Source: Siphonodentalium dalli (Eukaryota > Mollusca > Scaphopoda > Gadilida > Siphonodentaliidae). Taken from it: a stretch of 64,000 nucleotides of DNA. This document shows, piece after piece, positions 22,201 to 35,292 of the stretch (its first letter is position 1; every line of letters begins with the position of its first letter). A program made the translations under genes and the position numbers. The notes below the pieces were generated by a model, which had not been told where the DNA came from, made no database searches, and worked only from the letters and a program-made list of their open reading frames with translations. The stretch spans positions 9,467,729 through 9,531,728 of the forward strand of contig CP136068.1 in assembly GCA_032622095.1 (NCBI GenBank), read 5' to 3'.

Positions 22201-22776
22201 CCTATTTTACTTTTCATCTAAATTCTAGTATGTCATAAATTAACATGTTTGGAATAGGAAGTATCATTTGGTATTTATTTTTTTAACCTATATATAAATG
22301 TTGTAACTGGAGCTCTGAATCCATGAATACATCTTTATTACATGATCCTACCCTTATTCCATGCAATAAACCCATTCTATAAATTGTGATATTAAGCGTC
22401 CGGTTAATAACAGAAATAGTGCCAGGTGACCTTTGACTTCCGTTTGTCGTATGTTTATATTCCGTATGCTACGTCTCAAAATACAATGGCTTCCAATATT
22501 TTTCGAACAAACTATATATAAGCAATGAATAGTTTGAAAAGTTATGTCATTAAATATACGACTTTAAATACGCCACAGAGTCTTCATTTATCTGGGACTA
22601 TTTCTTTACGCGGGCAAACAACGCATAGTGACGTGAAACGTCATCACATGCCTTATAGAAGCCGATGTTAGTTTCACCTCCCACTTGTTGATTTCAGTAT
22701 GTTTTGTCGAGGTTTTGTAAATCACGCAATCCACGTATGCATACTGTGCATTTATTGACGTGTTCTTGTTTTCCAG

Positions 22777-24312
22777 ACGGCAGCAGAAACTGCGCCAGTA
22801 GAACAGAAACCAGCAGAGGAGCCTGCCTCTGCAGCCCCAGAAGCCACCCCCGAACAGACAGCCGAGGAACCGGCGCCGGCAGAACTAGAGGCAGCTCCAG
22901 CAGAGCAAGAAACCGCTCCTGTCGAACAAGCAGCTGCGCCCGCAGAACCCAAAACTGCGCCTGCAGAACCGGAAGCTGCACCTGCAGAACCGGAAGCTGC
23001 ACCCGCAGAACCGGAAGCTGCACCCGCAGAACCGGAAGCTGCACATGCAGAACCGGAAGCTGTACCCACAGAACCGGAAGCTGCACCCGCAGAACCGGAA
23101 GCTGCCCCTGCAGAACCGGAAGCTGCCCCTGCAGAACAGGAAGCTGCACCAGCAGAACCGGAAGCTGCACCAGCAGAACCGGAATCTACACCGACAGAAC
23201 CTGAGGAGGCAACAGCAGAACCGGAAGCGGTCCCTGCAGAACCGGAAGCTGCACCCGCAGAACCGGAAGCTGCACCCGCAGAACCGGAAGCTGCACCCGC
23301 AGAACCGGAAGCTGCACCCGCAGAACCGGAAGCTGCACCCGCAGAACCGGAAGCTGCACCCGCAGAACCGGAAGCTGCACCCGCAGAACCGGAAGCTGCA
23401 CCGACAGAACCGGAAGCGGCACCGACAGAGCCAGAAGCGGCACCGACAGAACCGGAAGCGTCACCCGCAGAACCCGTAGCGGCACCGGCAGAACCGGCAC
23501 CGGCAGAACCAGAAGCGACGCCGGCAGAACCAGAAGCGGCACCGGCAGAACCAGAAGCGGCACCGGCAGAACCCGAGGCGGCAACGGCAGTATCAGAAGC
23601 TGCTCCGGAAGAAACACCCGCAGAGCCAGAGGCAGCGCCACAAGAAGAGGCTGTGTCAAAACAACCCGCTGAAGAGGTCGCCCCAACCGAAGCGCCGGTA
23701 GAAGCCAAAGAGGAGGAAGTTAAAGCAGAGGAATCCGCGCCAACGGAGGCAGCCGCTGCACCCGCACCTGAAGCTCAAGAACAAGCCGAGAGCGCAGTCG
23801 CCCAATCCGCTGAATCTGCATCAGAAACAGAGGCACAACCAGAGTCAGCCGAATCCGAGCCCGCGGCTGGACCCACTCCTGCTGCCGAATCAGAGGCAGC
23901 GGCCGAGCCGGAAGCAGCCAGCGAGGCACACGCAGAGTCCGACAAACAAGCGGAAGATGCACCGGTCGAACAACCCACTGAAGTCGAACAGCCAGCAGCA
24001 GAAGCCGACAAGCCTGCCGAACAGCCAACCGAACAGCCTACCGAACAACCGGCTGAGTCTTCTGAGGCTGCCGCGGAATCACCAGCCGAACAACCAGCGG
24101 CATCAGCCGAACAACCAACGGACGCCGCCGAACAGCCATCGGAATCAGCCGAACAACCAGCAGAATCAACAGAACAACCAACTGAGTCAGCCGATAAACC
24201 AGTCAAGGTGGCAGAGAGCGCCACCGGTGAGCCAAAACCAGAAGAAAAACCAGAGGCCCCAAAATCAGAGGATGCCCCAAAATCAGAGGATGCCCCTGCA
24301 GCCGCGGAGTAG
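22777..24312 (+). CDS. Terminal exon: AEPEAAP-heptad and EQP-rich disordered protein
   Basis: The exon starts after the acceptor TTGTTTTCCAG (AG 22775-22776) in phase 0 and stays open for 511 codons to a TAG at 24310-24312. Residues 1-50 are Ala/Glu/Pro rich. About 30 copies of a heptad AEPEAAP, encoded by a 21-bp unit, follow to about 23640, with variants such as TEPEAAP and AEPEATP. The tail changes to Ala/Glu/Ser-rich, then to EQPTEQPTEQPAE-type repeats, and ends near PKSEDAPKSEDAPAAAE. No aromatic residue or Cys is visible in this exon, so the chain should be acidic, extended and disordered. Such sequences occur in filament side-arm, mucilage or matrix and scaffold-like proteins, but nothing here identifies the function. 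GC is near 60%, against an AT-rich background. Long ORFs on the opposite strand here are shadows of the repeat. Confidence 0.85.
   Translation, partial: TAAETAPVEQKPAEEPASAAPEATPEQTAEEPAPAELEAAPAEQETAPVEQAAAPAEPKTAPAEPEAAPAEPEAAPAEPEAAPAEPEAAHAEPEAVPTEPEAAPAEPEAAPAEPEAAPAEQEAAPAEPEAAPAEPESTPTEPEEATAEPEAVPAEPEAAPAEPEAAPAEPEAAPAEPEAAPAEPEAAPAEPEAAPAEPEAAPAEPEAAPTEPEAAPTEPEAAPTEPEASPAEPVAAPAEPAPAEPEATPAEPEAAPAEPEAAPAEPEAATAVSEAAPEETPAEPEAAPQEEAVSKQPAEEVAPTEAPVEAKEEEVKAEESAPTEAAAAPAPEAQEQAESAVAQSAESASETEAQPESAESEPAAGPTPAAESEAAAEPEAASEAHAESDKQAEDAPVEQPTEVEQPAAEADKPAEQPTEQPTEQPAESSEAAAESPAEQPAASAEQPTDAAEQPSESAEQPAESTEQPTESADKPVKVAESATGEPKPEEKPEAPKSEDAPKSEDAPAAAE
22927..23640 (+). repeat. 21-bp coding minisatellite (AEPEAAP)
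   Basis: About 30 copies of a 21-bp unit around GCAGAACCGGAAGCTGCACC. A run of nearly identical units lies at about 23240-23400 and diverged units lie on both sides. The unit is a multiple of three, so length changes keep the frame. All six frames stay mostly open, which explains the large antisense ORFs. Confidence 0.9.
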
Positions 24313-26384
24313 AGTTTGTTTGTTCGAGTCATATGGAATTTGTTTGGGTTTGTGTGCAGTCTGTATCACTATTGATCATCATAAGGAAAACTGGAAAACT
24401 ATGGTGCGTGGGTTGTTGTCAAACGCTGGTTGTGACGCTGGCTTCAAATGTGAATCATAGATCTAACATTTTATGGAATAACAGAGATATTGTGAAACGG
24501 GCGGTTCTTATTATTTCACATATGTAAACGATTTGTCTACGGAATGTTGTTTCTTGATATAATTGGGATAGAAGTTAATCTTGGGGGAACTTCTACGATC
24601 TTTCGGACGAACAAGCTCTGTTTTGTTGGCATGGCAACTGTGAACTTTGCCGTGGCATCCTTGGAATTGTTTTATGATGAACTGATCTATGGGTTACTCG
24701 CCTGTTTTGTTGGCGATCGTTACCGGCCTCACGCCCACATTGGTGGAGGCCGGTATTGCCCGCGTTTCTTGTTACTGTGATTATGTATATTCATAAAATA
24801 TCAAAACATGCAGTAGTTTTGTGTTCCCCACAGTAAGCCAGTGCGAAGGCAGAGTTCACACACTTGCAAATGACACTGGGCCCTGGTATTGTTTTTACCA
24901 TGCATTTCGACACAAAACTAATAATGTGCCAGACAACAAACACCTTGTGCCTGTAAATAGTATTCAATTGTCTCAGAAGAATCAATCATACAAGTATTTG
25001 AAGGCAATTGTCGGTAGCATCGCCACACGTGGAACAAAACAAGTTTAACCCTCATGTCGTTATCGTTGGCAAAGATATATTTTATAAGAATTGCCGTCAT
25101 ATTCTTGCACAATATGTTTCTCTATGACTAAATTCATGCACAAAATTCAAGACAGGCGTTCCAGCGTGTGAAAGTGCGCTAAAGTGTCTGTTTTGTCCAC
25201 AATGCAACATAATACATCCATTTGTATAGGTCGAATTGTCTGCGATGAATAGGCGTCTTGGTGGTGAAAGTTTTGTGCAGAGAAATTGTTTTACATAAGT
25301 CTTGCACTTTGTAATTTTACTATGAAGTGATCAGTTTCTTCAATTGGTGTTTGTTCGAGCCAAGTCAAATTCCTATTTAAGGAATAATCTCGGGTTTCTT
25401 AATTAGTCCATGGGCCAGGAATGAAAATGGTACCATTTTTGTGAGCAGATTCGATCTACATATTTTCTGAATGTTTATAATCTGAAGTTTATCTCCGTGC
25501 TCAGTTCTCCGTGTAGCTTATATGCTGTAGATTATTTCTGGGCAAAGCTAACTTATTCAAAACTGATATATAAACTCATTGGGTAGAAACTGTATGACCC
25601 GATATGAACAAAGCTTAATTTGTTGGGCAATGACATTGATCTTGGTATTGATATTTTCACACTTACACCTTTTTACTCATTGACCATCCACCATTCCATT
25701 GCCCGTGCCCTCCCAGTCATCAGCTCCACTTCATGTGTTCCCACTAGAGTTATCTTTCTTACAGAGTTATTCATCCTGAACTGATTAACTAACAATAACA
25801 GGGATATGTCTTTGACCTCTAGATGTGTAGTTCCCAGTGTCAAAAGAAAGCCCACCAAGGGTAATACCCCTTACCAATGCACAGATATACTTACTTCATT
25901 AAACGTTCTAGTTATAACTATTCTAGGCATTTGTATAGGGCCAAAAACTACCCTCTGTTGCCATGGAAACACAAATTTGCACACTAAGCAAAACTGCGCT
26001 AGTGCACCCCAGCACTGATATAAACTTCAGACTATTAGCTTTCACACATGTTTTGCAGAATTTGCCCACCAACTTGGTACTATGTTCCATTTTTGGGGAG
26101 CCATTCTCATGAACTAATTGGCATCATACCGACTCGCCAAGAGATTTATGAGCAGTTAGTAATACTGTCTGATGCCTTTACAATGCATAATTAAATTTGG
26201 AATCCAAGAATATAAAATTACATCCAGTGAACAATATCAACTTGAAATTTCATTTTTAAAATTTGCGCACTTTATAGTTACATTATCGTGACACCGCGTG
26301 CTACGATGATGAAGATCATATTTATCTCTTTCATAATTGAAGCTGGTGCAGCATTAAAGGCCCTGTGCCAGTGTATTATCTTAT
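24313..26384. other. 3' flank of the Ala/Glu/Pro-rich gene and intergenic DNA
   Basis: It presumably begins with the 3' UTR. I saw no clear AATAAA within about 1 kb of the stop, so the transcript end is unknown. No further exon or repeat was recognised to 26384, apart from a half hairpin core at 26361-26391. Confidence 0.4.
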
Positions 26385-26900
26385 ATATAGACAGAACACA
26401 ACGCGCATCTTAATCGAGACTCTTTTATCGAATGAGTTGCGGATGGCACAAGGATATGTTTCGCGAGAGCGTGGCTCGAGCGAAATATAACTTTGCGGCG
26501 TCCGCAACGAGTTCAATAAAAGATTCGAGATTATGATACAAGTTGTGTTCTGTATTTATTCTACACCGTTCAGTCAGATAAGTTCAATCCATAAATGTCA
26601 CCTTCATTGTTACAAAAGCTACCTTTATTGTGATTTAAGTCTGACAAATAGCCAGTAATTATGGGGGGGGGGGGGGTGTCGCCGGAAGCGGATGATTGAC
26701 GTAACGTACGTAATCTTTCTTGGCGACAACGTCAACAAGAATAGTTCCGGCTTGTATTCCACTAGAGGTATACCCTAATATGTCTAATATGTATTCAATG
26801 GCTGGGATTCCGTTGAATACATGTGTCTCACCGTCACTCACGTCAATGGGTGTGGAATAACGTGTATACATTTGATGGTAATTGGCACTACTAAACATAT
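26385..26900 (-). repeat. Dispersed repeat F, copy 2
   Basis: Inverted relative to 18265-18785. It includes a G-run (26664-26676), absent there, and a 94-codon ORF with no features. Confidence 0.7.
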
Positions 26901-26939
26901 TTTTTATCAGTTTTGGTGACCCTCCCGTCATTAAACCAC

Positions 26940-28150
26940 ACACTTAGATTCATTATGGAAATGCATATATATATATTTTCATCCCTGACTCGAATGGCCC
27001 CACTTGTGACATTATTGAACCACACAATTAGACTCCTGATATCATGGAGATGATTATTTATATGTGTGGTGCTAATCGGCGACTAAACAAATTTGTATAA
27101 TATTGCGTATAAATTTGGTGCCCCTCTGCCTTTCAGTTCACCCCTGACTCGAATAACGCCACTTTTGACAGATTTAATCCACACCATTAGATTCCTCATA
27201 CCATGGGAATGATATTGTATATGTGTGGTGGCAATCTGCGACTGAACCCATTCTTATCAAATTTAGTGCCCCCCCCCACAATCTTTCATCCAAACGACAG
27301 CAATTTGGCGTCTTTAAATCACATAATTAGATTCCTTGCATCTTGGAGAAGAATATATATCAATTTTGTGGAAATCGGCGCTAAAATTAGTTTTTATCAA
27401 TTTTGGTTCCTCTCCCCTTTCGTGCATCCCTGACGCGAACGGCGCCATTTTTGACACATTTAAACCGCACCATTAGATGCCTCATATGGGAATGATTATA
27501 AGTTTCGTAGCAATCGGCAACAAACATTTGTTCTGCCCTCTCCCTTTTCTGCCCCCGACAACAACGGCGTCACTTTAGAAAATTCTAACCCACACCATTA
27601 TCTTTCTCGTAAAAAGTTACCACAAGTACACCCCTTTGGTGCCATCTAGATGGCCCCCTCGGCGGTAAAATTAGTTTTATAAATTTTGGTGCCCCTCTCC
27701 CCTTTCGTGCATCTCTGACCGAACGGCGGCACTTTTGAATATTTAAATCACACCGTTATATTCCTTATATCATGGGGATGATTATATATGTTTCGTGGCA
27801 ATCGCCGCAAAAAATTGTTCTGCCCTCCCAATGTTCTGCCCCTGACAACGGCGTCACTTTAGAATATTCTAACCCGCACCATTATCTTTCTCGTAAAAAG
27901 TTACCACTAGTAGACCCCTTTGTTGCCATCTAGATGGCCCATCGGCGCTAAAATTAGTTTTATCAATTTTGATGCCCATCTCCCCTTCCGTGCACCCCTG
28001 ACTCGAACGGCGCCACTTTTGACACATTTGAACCACAGTATTAAAATCCTGATATCATGGGGATGATTATATATAGGTTTCGTGGCAATCGGCGACAAAA
28101 AATATTTCTGCCCCTCCCCTTTTCTGCCCCTGACACTTTAGAACATTCTA
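26940..28150. repeat. Degenerate ~145-bp tandem array
   Basis: About eight units share CACACCATTAGATTCCTCAT, CATGGGGATGATTATATAT, GTGGCAATCGGCGAC and CCCCTGACTCGAACGGCGCC-like blocks. In the later part two unit types alternate, the second with CTCGTAAAAAGTTACCAC, giving a dimer near 290 bp. Confidence 0.75.
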
Positions 28151-28764
28151 ACCTGAACAGTCGGATTTTAGCTGAAACTGTGTACTTGTTGCTATATTTT
28201 CAAAACCACGATCACTCAATGCATTTTCAATGGGAACTTGTCCGACTAATTACAATTAATACACATACATCGCGTGTGTTTATTTTAGCGTACGGCGAGT
28301 TTCTTATAATCCCTCACTATCCGACCACCGGTCTTGATCATATTTCACGCCTTAGTCCCAAGAGGCGCCATTTGAAATGAGTCGAAAATGCTACGGTGCC
28401 CCTCTGATCTTATGTTATCATTTTTTCCACATCCGATCAAATGCCCAGTTCCGAGCCGATTCCTTGTCATTTAACAGTACATTTTGCATCTGTAAACACA
28501 TTCTTCGCAGGCATTTCGATACATTTCCAATCGCTAGTTGTGGTACAGTACCAGTAAAACTACATATCACTGAGTACTCGTGATAAATTTCTTTTCAATT
28601 TAAGAGTTTGTCTTGAACTAAACTTTTATTTATGCTCTTTTCGGGATGTATACTCTGGGTGGAAGTATTGTCGATTTCCATAGAGGATTCAGACATATTG
28701 CTGAACCTATCCTGCCATTTGCATACAACTGAAACAAACGCATCTCCTCTGGCTATCAGCAGTC

Positions 28765-28830
28765 CCACCCGACCGCGCCCACGTGACGCACCGCCAATAT
28801 ATATAACCTCCTGTCTACCTCCATCAGTGT
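28765..28830 (+). promoter_or_regulatory. Promoter-like patch
   Basis: CCACGTGAC (E-box), CGCCAAT and TATATATAAC occur within about 40 bp in a GC-richer block. No exon could be tied to it. Confidence 0.2.
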
Positions 28831-30374
28831 ATCTTCGGGCAACGTTCTAACACTACGCAGTCTACGCGCCATAAGTATGGCTATATCCTGTATATAAAGA
28901 GGCTTGAATTCACACTACCTATAATATATGTGCATGTCAAACATATACACAACCTCTGCATATAATAGATATAGTATATTATAGGATCAATAAATGCATG
29001 AAGTGCAGGGTATAGCTTAGGAACATATAGGTCCATGTGCACAATTGATCGGAATATATATTATATCACATGAAACCCCTATTATATAATTAAAAATGCC
29101 ATTACATATGTCCTTATATCTCACTATATATAGTGGCGAATAGGCGCGTGCTTCCCGGGATACTTGGCATCGCACCAACAAATTTACCGCGCGGATTAAT
29201 ACTATTTTGAATAGTCGCGCTTGACACCAATAGCGGACGTTGCAAACTGATTGCTTTGTTCATTAAAGTTCAGTTATTGTCCATCTTCATTGCACTAACG
29301 GAAATAGCCACAAAAACAAATAGGCAAATTAATGGACTATAACTCTCGTCTCAAGACAGAGCGCGCAATACTGTCGCATACGATTGTGAAACGTCTATGT
29401 ATTTTAAATGCATTTTTCAGCTTCTTTGAACGATTTTGATTTGTTAAAAAGGCATACAGCTCCAATTTTTTTCATGTGATATACAAGATCTTCAACTCGG
29501 TATGTTGGGATATAAGATATTATGAAACTCGTTTGATAAATTGGATTCACAACTCGTTTACGACTCGTTGTGAATCAAATTTATCAAACTCGTTTCATAA
29601 AATCTTACATCCCAACATAACGCGTTTGAGATCCTCAATATATTACTCAGGGAAGACACATTTTGAAACATTCCGCATGATTCCAAGGCATGTTACGGCC
29701 GAGAGCTATTAAAAATGCGCACTGCATGGGGCTTATCAAATTCTACAGAACGCGAACCTTAGCATACGAAAATGCGCACTGGGACATGCTCGGCTTAAAA
29801 ATAAAAGACGCATATGGTGCCAATACCATTGAGATATCTGACATTTCACATCGGATTAGGACAAGTAGGAATCGTCACGATGAAATATTACCGAAAATCA
29901 GCTGGGGAAGTCTGATTTTGTAGCGAAAATAGCATTTAAAAACAGACATTAAGAATATAATCAACAAATCGTACTGATCGGTTCGATATTTCGAAGTTTG
30001 ATCAACGAGTATTGATAAACAGAAAGGCTAGTATTGTTATCTATAGCAACAGCTATCGACGAACGCTCACACATATATCGTATTACTGATAACGATATTA
30101 TATGCTAACCATTTTCTGCAATGTCTTGTCCGTTTCTCGTGAAAGAAAGCACCGTGCCATTGGCAAATGCGCACCGTGTCCAAAAACTGAATGCGAACCA
30201 GTTCTCACGGCGCAGGTGCGGCCCCGTGATATATGAGAATGCATCGATACAACATTTTTGGAATTATTTCAGGAAGCTGCAACCATGGAAGGGTTATATA
30301 CATTCAGCATTTTACAACCAAATGGCAAAATACTGAAGACAATGCAGTGGATGCTATTATAAACAACTACTTCC
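28831..30374. other. Non-coding stretch with one foldback
   Basis: AT-rich, with many TATATA runs at 28900-29130 and no convincing exon. It contains the foldback listed at 29475-29645. Confidence 0.4.
29475..29645. repeat. Foldback around ACTCGTTTACGACTCGT
   Basis: The left arm carries TATGTTGGGATATAAGAT and AACTCGTTTGATAAATT. The right arm is the inverse with a few mismatches. The arms are about 78 bp with a short loop. Confidence 0.8.
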
Positions 30375-30798
30375 CGTATTGCAGAATGAGGTCACAGAGG
30401 GTTAATTTGGTGACCGCTATCCCACACAGCGGGCTAGCATAACCAAATTCACGCTATGGGGACCTCATCTGCTATGGGAAACATTGACTCAGATTGAAGC
30501 TCCCAAATAGTGAATATTGTGATGTACACCCATTGGGAACCTCGATTATGCAATGTGTTATCTGCCAATTTGGGGATACAGTGAAACTAAACTAAAAAAA
30601 AAAGAAATAGAATCTATGTGAAGAAGTTGCTATAGAAATTTGATGATAAAGAAACTTTCCAGAGAAGATGAGGCCTAAGCAGACTGAGGTCCCCAGAGGG
30701 TGAATTTAGTGACGACAACCCGCTATGCGGAATAGCGTCACTAAATTCACCCTCTGAGGACTTCATTCTGCAAATGACAGGCACACTAAACTTAGGTC
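30375..30798. mobile_element. Family E element, copy 3
   Basis: It has hairpins at both ends (TGCAGAATGAGGTC... and CCTCTGAGGACTTCATTCTG) and the shared interior with CAATGTGTTATCTGCCAATT. It is in the same interior orientation as 13035-13485. Confidence 0.7.
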
Positions 30799-33700
30799 TG
30801 GTATTATATAATTGTTTTGATGCACTGGAACGCGAATGGATTGTGCCTAAAACGAAATCTACGAGGTACAATATGGGGCTACAAACAGCCGCGGTCCTTG
30901 AATCGCCATGTACACGAATACGCTCGTGGTGGTCAACATGGCGCATATATTGTTATATTCTGATCGATAAAACTGCTTTCGTATGTGTGGTGATTCTAGC
31001 ATACATATTCCCTTCAGAGTTATATCTGTCTTTTGTCTATTTCAAATTTGGTGACACTCCACAGTTTCGAATCATCAGTAGGGATAATTTTTTTTTTTAG
31101 AATAGAGTACCAGTGTTTTCTGACATCATGGGTGTGGCATGTTTATTGAGAGAAGGTTAGTTATGAATTTTTGGATTTTCACCTCAGTTCCAACTTGTTC
31201 TAAGTGCCTTTTTCAAAGTTTGACGACGTAGTACTAGTAAACTATAAGAGATATATTGGTCGGCTTGTCACCAAAATGTAGACAATTTTATGCTCTTTCG
31301 AGCAAAATAACAGGCAGTGCCGCAACAGTTAGTGACACTCTACCAGCGACAGTTCCATCGAGGTACCCCCTCAATTTTTGTACATAGCACAACATAGAAC
31401 GGAATTAATGCCACTCAGTATTGTGTAGCATTTGGCAACGATAAGGTTTTTTTAAGGCGAACTTATTCCATGTGCCATTTCACCACCACTTAAGTTACAT
31501 GGAACACATTGGAATGAAGTTCTTCTACACAGTAACGTAATAACAAATTGGAAATCAGAAAGATATTGAGGTCTAATTGTTTCATATACACAATTTTATG
31601 TATTATTATGTATATAGAACAATTGGTACCAAAATATGATGATGTACCGATTAGAACCTCATAACATGAATGGGGTTTATCAGTCCTAAATGACACACCA
31701 ACAGTATTCTAACCTGACGAGTATCCCAAGTATGCGTTGTTATTGTTAGGAATTGATTGAGAAGCAACGTCATATCCATGAAGAGGGCCTTAAAGCGATT
31801 TGACCCTGTGTTTACAGTGGGGATTGTAGGGTGTCACTATAGCGCCCGCGAAGTCGGCAACAAAAGTTTCTCCAGACACATTGCCGGCATACTGAACAGC
31901 ATTTATTTCATCGCAAACGGTTCGGTAATTATATGTAAGGGTGTCATTAGCTTGTTTTGTTCTGACCAACCCACACTGCGAAATTGAAAAATAAAAATAA
32001 ACTGCTTCCAGCCATTTACCATAAAAGTAATTCATAGGAAGTAATGGGAGTATAGGAATAGGAGTCCATATGGATTATGGAACCATGCAATGGCTAACTT
32101 AGCTCCAACTTATTTAAACACTTACAGAAACATGTTCATATACTTCAAATGAACCAAACCTCGGAACCAAATTATTGGTTACTTCTATGGGACAACATTT
32201 AATTATATATGACACCCATTTCAATTATTCTTGCAATGCATACCTGAGAAAAAACGGATTTGACGATAAAGTATTGAAAAATAGCAGACATTCACGTGAT
32301 AATCACAGAGCCATGGATAACGCGGTATAATAGCGAGTGCTCAGACTGACCATACTTATAAATCCCTTGCCACTTAGACTCGTGAGCAACATTTAATGAA
32401 TGAAAGTATTCGTTGAGATCTATAAGACATTACTAGTTCATAAACTGGTTAATCACCGAGGAGTGTTACTGACCAATTCGGAGCGGAAGCCGATATAACG
32501 TGTGCGAGGTGACCGCGCAGTCACCATAATATCACAAGGCCACAGATAAAACACTTAAATTGTCTGTGTCGACTAAACACAATTGAGATATCAGAGGAAA
32601 TCAACTCGTCGAATTGAAAAACTGATAACGATTGGGTGATATTCTTTACCAACTTTAAAAGTCGGGGCCGCTACGTTATAATGTCGGGATGGAAGTTATT
32701 TATTATATAATATACATCACGATGTTGGGCCACAGAGGTAGAACCTGTCTGGAGCCGATAGACGCTAAAGTGTCATGATCTATCGATTACCGAAGTTCCT
32801 CTACGTATAATATTATGTGTATTAAGACTAAGCGTGGGAACAAATTCAATAAACAAAGCTCTTGAATATCAAAATGTTTAATGGAAAAACATCAGCATAG
32901 AACTAACTCAAACCAATACATGTATGTTTCTGAATTTTCCTTTTCGATGTAAACATTACTGGCGAAAAAATACCGATATTTCAAGATTGTCTCTGGGTAT
33001 GCTCCAATATAAGTATGGACATCAAATAACTTACTATAGTTTTGCCGAAGAACTACGTCACTGTCATCACATGCATGATTGTGAATCGATACAAACATAA
33101 ATACGTTTGCATTCCAGGGAGCGTCAAGCAGACAAGTGAAATATTTAAGCAACGATGTGCATATCTAATTTTCTCCCATGCATATCATGTGCAGACTATA
33201 GACCCCCCACAAGCTGTTGAAGTTATATTTCATATTGACTTCCAAACTTGACTTATCACTAATACGTCCTACCATTTATAATGCACCAGTGTTTCCCTTG
33301 TTCAAATCTACTCACGTTAGTTAGAGAATCTGTCATTGAGTGGAATCGCACATGTGAAACACCATCCATCATAAATGACATCTAAAATGACCTCTTCTTG
33401 AGTATAGTTCATGCTAAATGTTTCACACAAACTCCAAGCAATGTCTATTAATGAAACCTACATAACAACGAGTTTCTTATTGACAACATTTAACATGTAC
33501 CACGTGAAACCATGACAAAATGCGATTGCGAGGTGGAATGGGTTGGATTCCTGCCTCCTCATCCGATCACGGATTGTATTGCCCTCACGCTCACAACAAA
33601 TATTGTCATCTAGAGTATAAGTGGTAATGTTGATATTTAAGGGGCGCTCCACTCGTCAAATCTTCAAAAATATATTTTTAAAAAGGCAAGTTAACAGGAT

Positions 33701-34939
33701 TTCATCCCTGCTTGTTATTCAACATAGAGACAATAGAATTAACCCCAACATGTGATATAATTTTTTTTTTTTTTTTTTTAAAGTTTTTATTGATCAAGAT
33801 TAAATGTATATAAATATTGTAACAAGATTTGCAAAAAAAGATCCCACACTAACTCTTTCATCCCCAGGGTATCAGTAACTTGCATACATCCTTTCGCTCA
33901 CATGCTCTTTCACTCATTGCGTCAAGTTTATAATTATACACGTTTCTGGTATGGGTCCCGCAAGCTATGTTAGACATAGGTTTAGTCAAAGAGCTAATAT
34001 CGGTAGGTTCAATGCTTATAAGATATTAATTGTGTATATATAGCTCTTTGCTGAGTATAATGGGATTTTGATTGATGTTGAAATAAGATTTTTCTCTTTC
34101 TGGTGGATCAACTCGGCGGTTTTTCGGCACTTATTCCTCTGGTCAATACTTGTGAGTTTGAGAGGTAAACTTGGGTTTTGGTGGGAACCATATTTTGATA
34201 CATCATGGTTTGTTTGCTTCTGACGTTTTGTTAAGAGCTTCAATGATTGGAAAAACTGTATCAAAACACTACTTTTTGGCAAAATATATATCCACCCATT
34301 ACTGCATGTGACAGAACAAAATATGCTTCCGCTCGTCGTAGCCTTTTCTTAGAACGAATTCCATTAGCATTATTGTCAGGCTATAACTTGCGATTGAATT
34401 TGGTATAAGGATCATTCATTGTAACAGTTTAGCAGCTTAAGTGGCTGTTGTGTCATTGGCGTTAATGGCATGCCCCTGTTTTTCTATTCGTTGAAGTGCA
34501 CTGTTAAAATGTGAGCTCACTTTCGGACAGGATATCCAACATCTACAACATAAATACATTTATAAATGCGATAATCCCTCCGACCCACAACCTGTGGGTA
34601 CATGGCAGCTAATACAAATTAAAAAGGAATTAACTTCAGGGTGGTCCTCAAACCCTACGAAAAAAATTATAAACATCAGATATGTGACATGTCCACAAAT
34701 TCCAAACGATTAACTGCGGTGGTGCACTCAGACCCTCTTAAACAACGTTAAACATCGAATGTGTCACCAACTCCTGGAACTCTAACATATTCAACATTGT
34801 TGTCGCACTTAGACCCTAAACAAAGATAAACATCTTATGTACATGTAGTTATCCTCACACCATAAATGAAGTTTAATCGTTTAGCTGGTCCAGAAGCGAC
34901 AAATGGTGTTGGTCTTATTAATGAGAGATTTTTACATTA
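30799..34939. other. Long stretch without recognisable genes
   Basis: Only short ORFs are present. A T-run lies at about 33760-33779. No tandem array or foldback was noticed, and low-copy repeats may be present but were not recognised. Confidence 0.4.
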
Positions 34940-35273
34940 TTAAACAACCATCGTGGCCAAATTATCTGGTACTGGAGTAAAGAATGGCAGCGTTATAAAT
35001 ATTTTAGGTCGAGATTTACAAATTTCCAATAATAAGTTAGACGTCCATTTTGACACATATCCATTGAATACGTCATTATTACTGTATGGTGTAGTGAAGC
35101 CAATGTATATTGTAGAATCACTAATTACGGAGTTGAGTGGGTTAATTAGTGGTGTACTGTATAACTGGAATCCATCACTAATTATCCCATTGAACTCTAC
35201 ATACATGATTGGTGTATAGGAATGTATATCGGGCAGCATTCTGATGATGCCATTATTTAATCGCAATGTACGG
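34940..35273 (-). CDS. Hypothetical terminal exon, 108-codon ORF
   Basis: On the minus strand an open frame begins after the acceptor-like sequence TCTCATATATTTCAG (AG 35275-35274) and runs RTLRLNNGIIRMLPDIHSY and onward to a TAA at 34942-34940. It is Ile, Asn, Ser, Thr and Pro rich. It includes YVEFNGIISDGFQLYSTP and ends near FFTPVPDNLATMVV. No family was recognised. The length, the acceptor and the ordinary protein-like composition favour a real or recently decayed exon. The AT-rich codon use is like the background and unlike the 15-24 kb gene. The neighbouring repeat ORF at 35293-35787 is on the same strand just upstream, but I could not see a clear donor that joins them. Confidence 0.35.
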
Positions 35274-35292
35274 CTGAAATATATGAGAAAGT

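Noticed and set aside
22752-23708. 318-codon antisense ORF rich in Ser/Ala/Gly
   Set aside because: It is the mirror of the 21-bp coding repeat. The sense frame has splice sites, matching phases and a stop, and the antisense frame has none.
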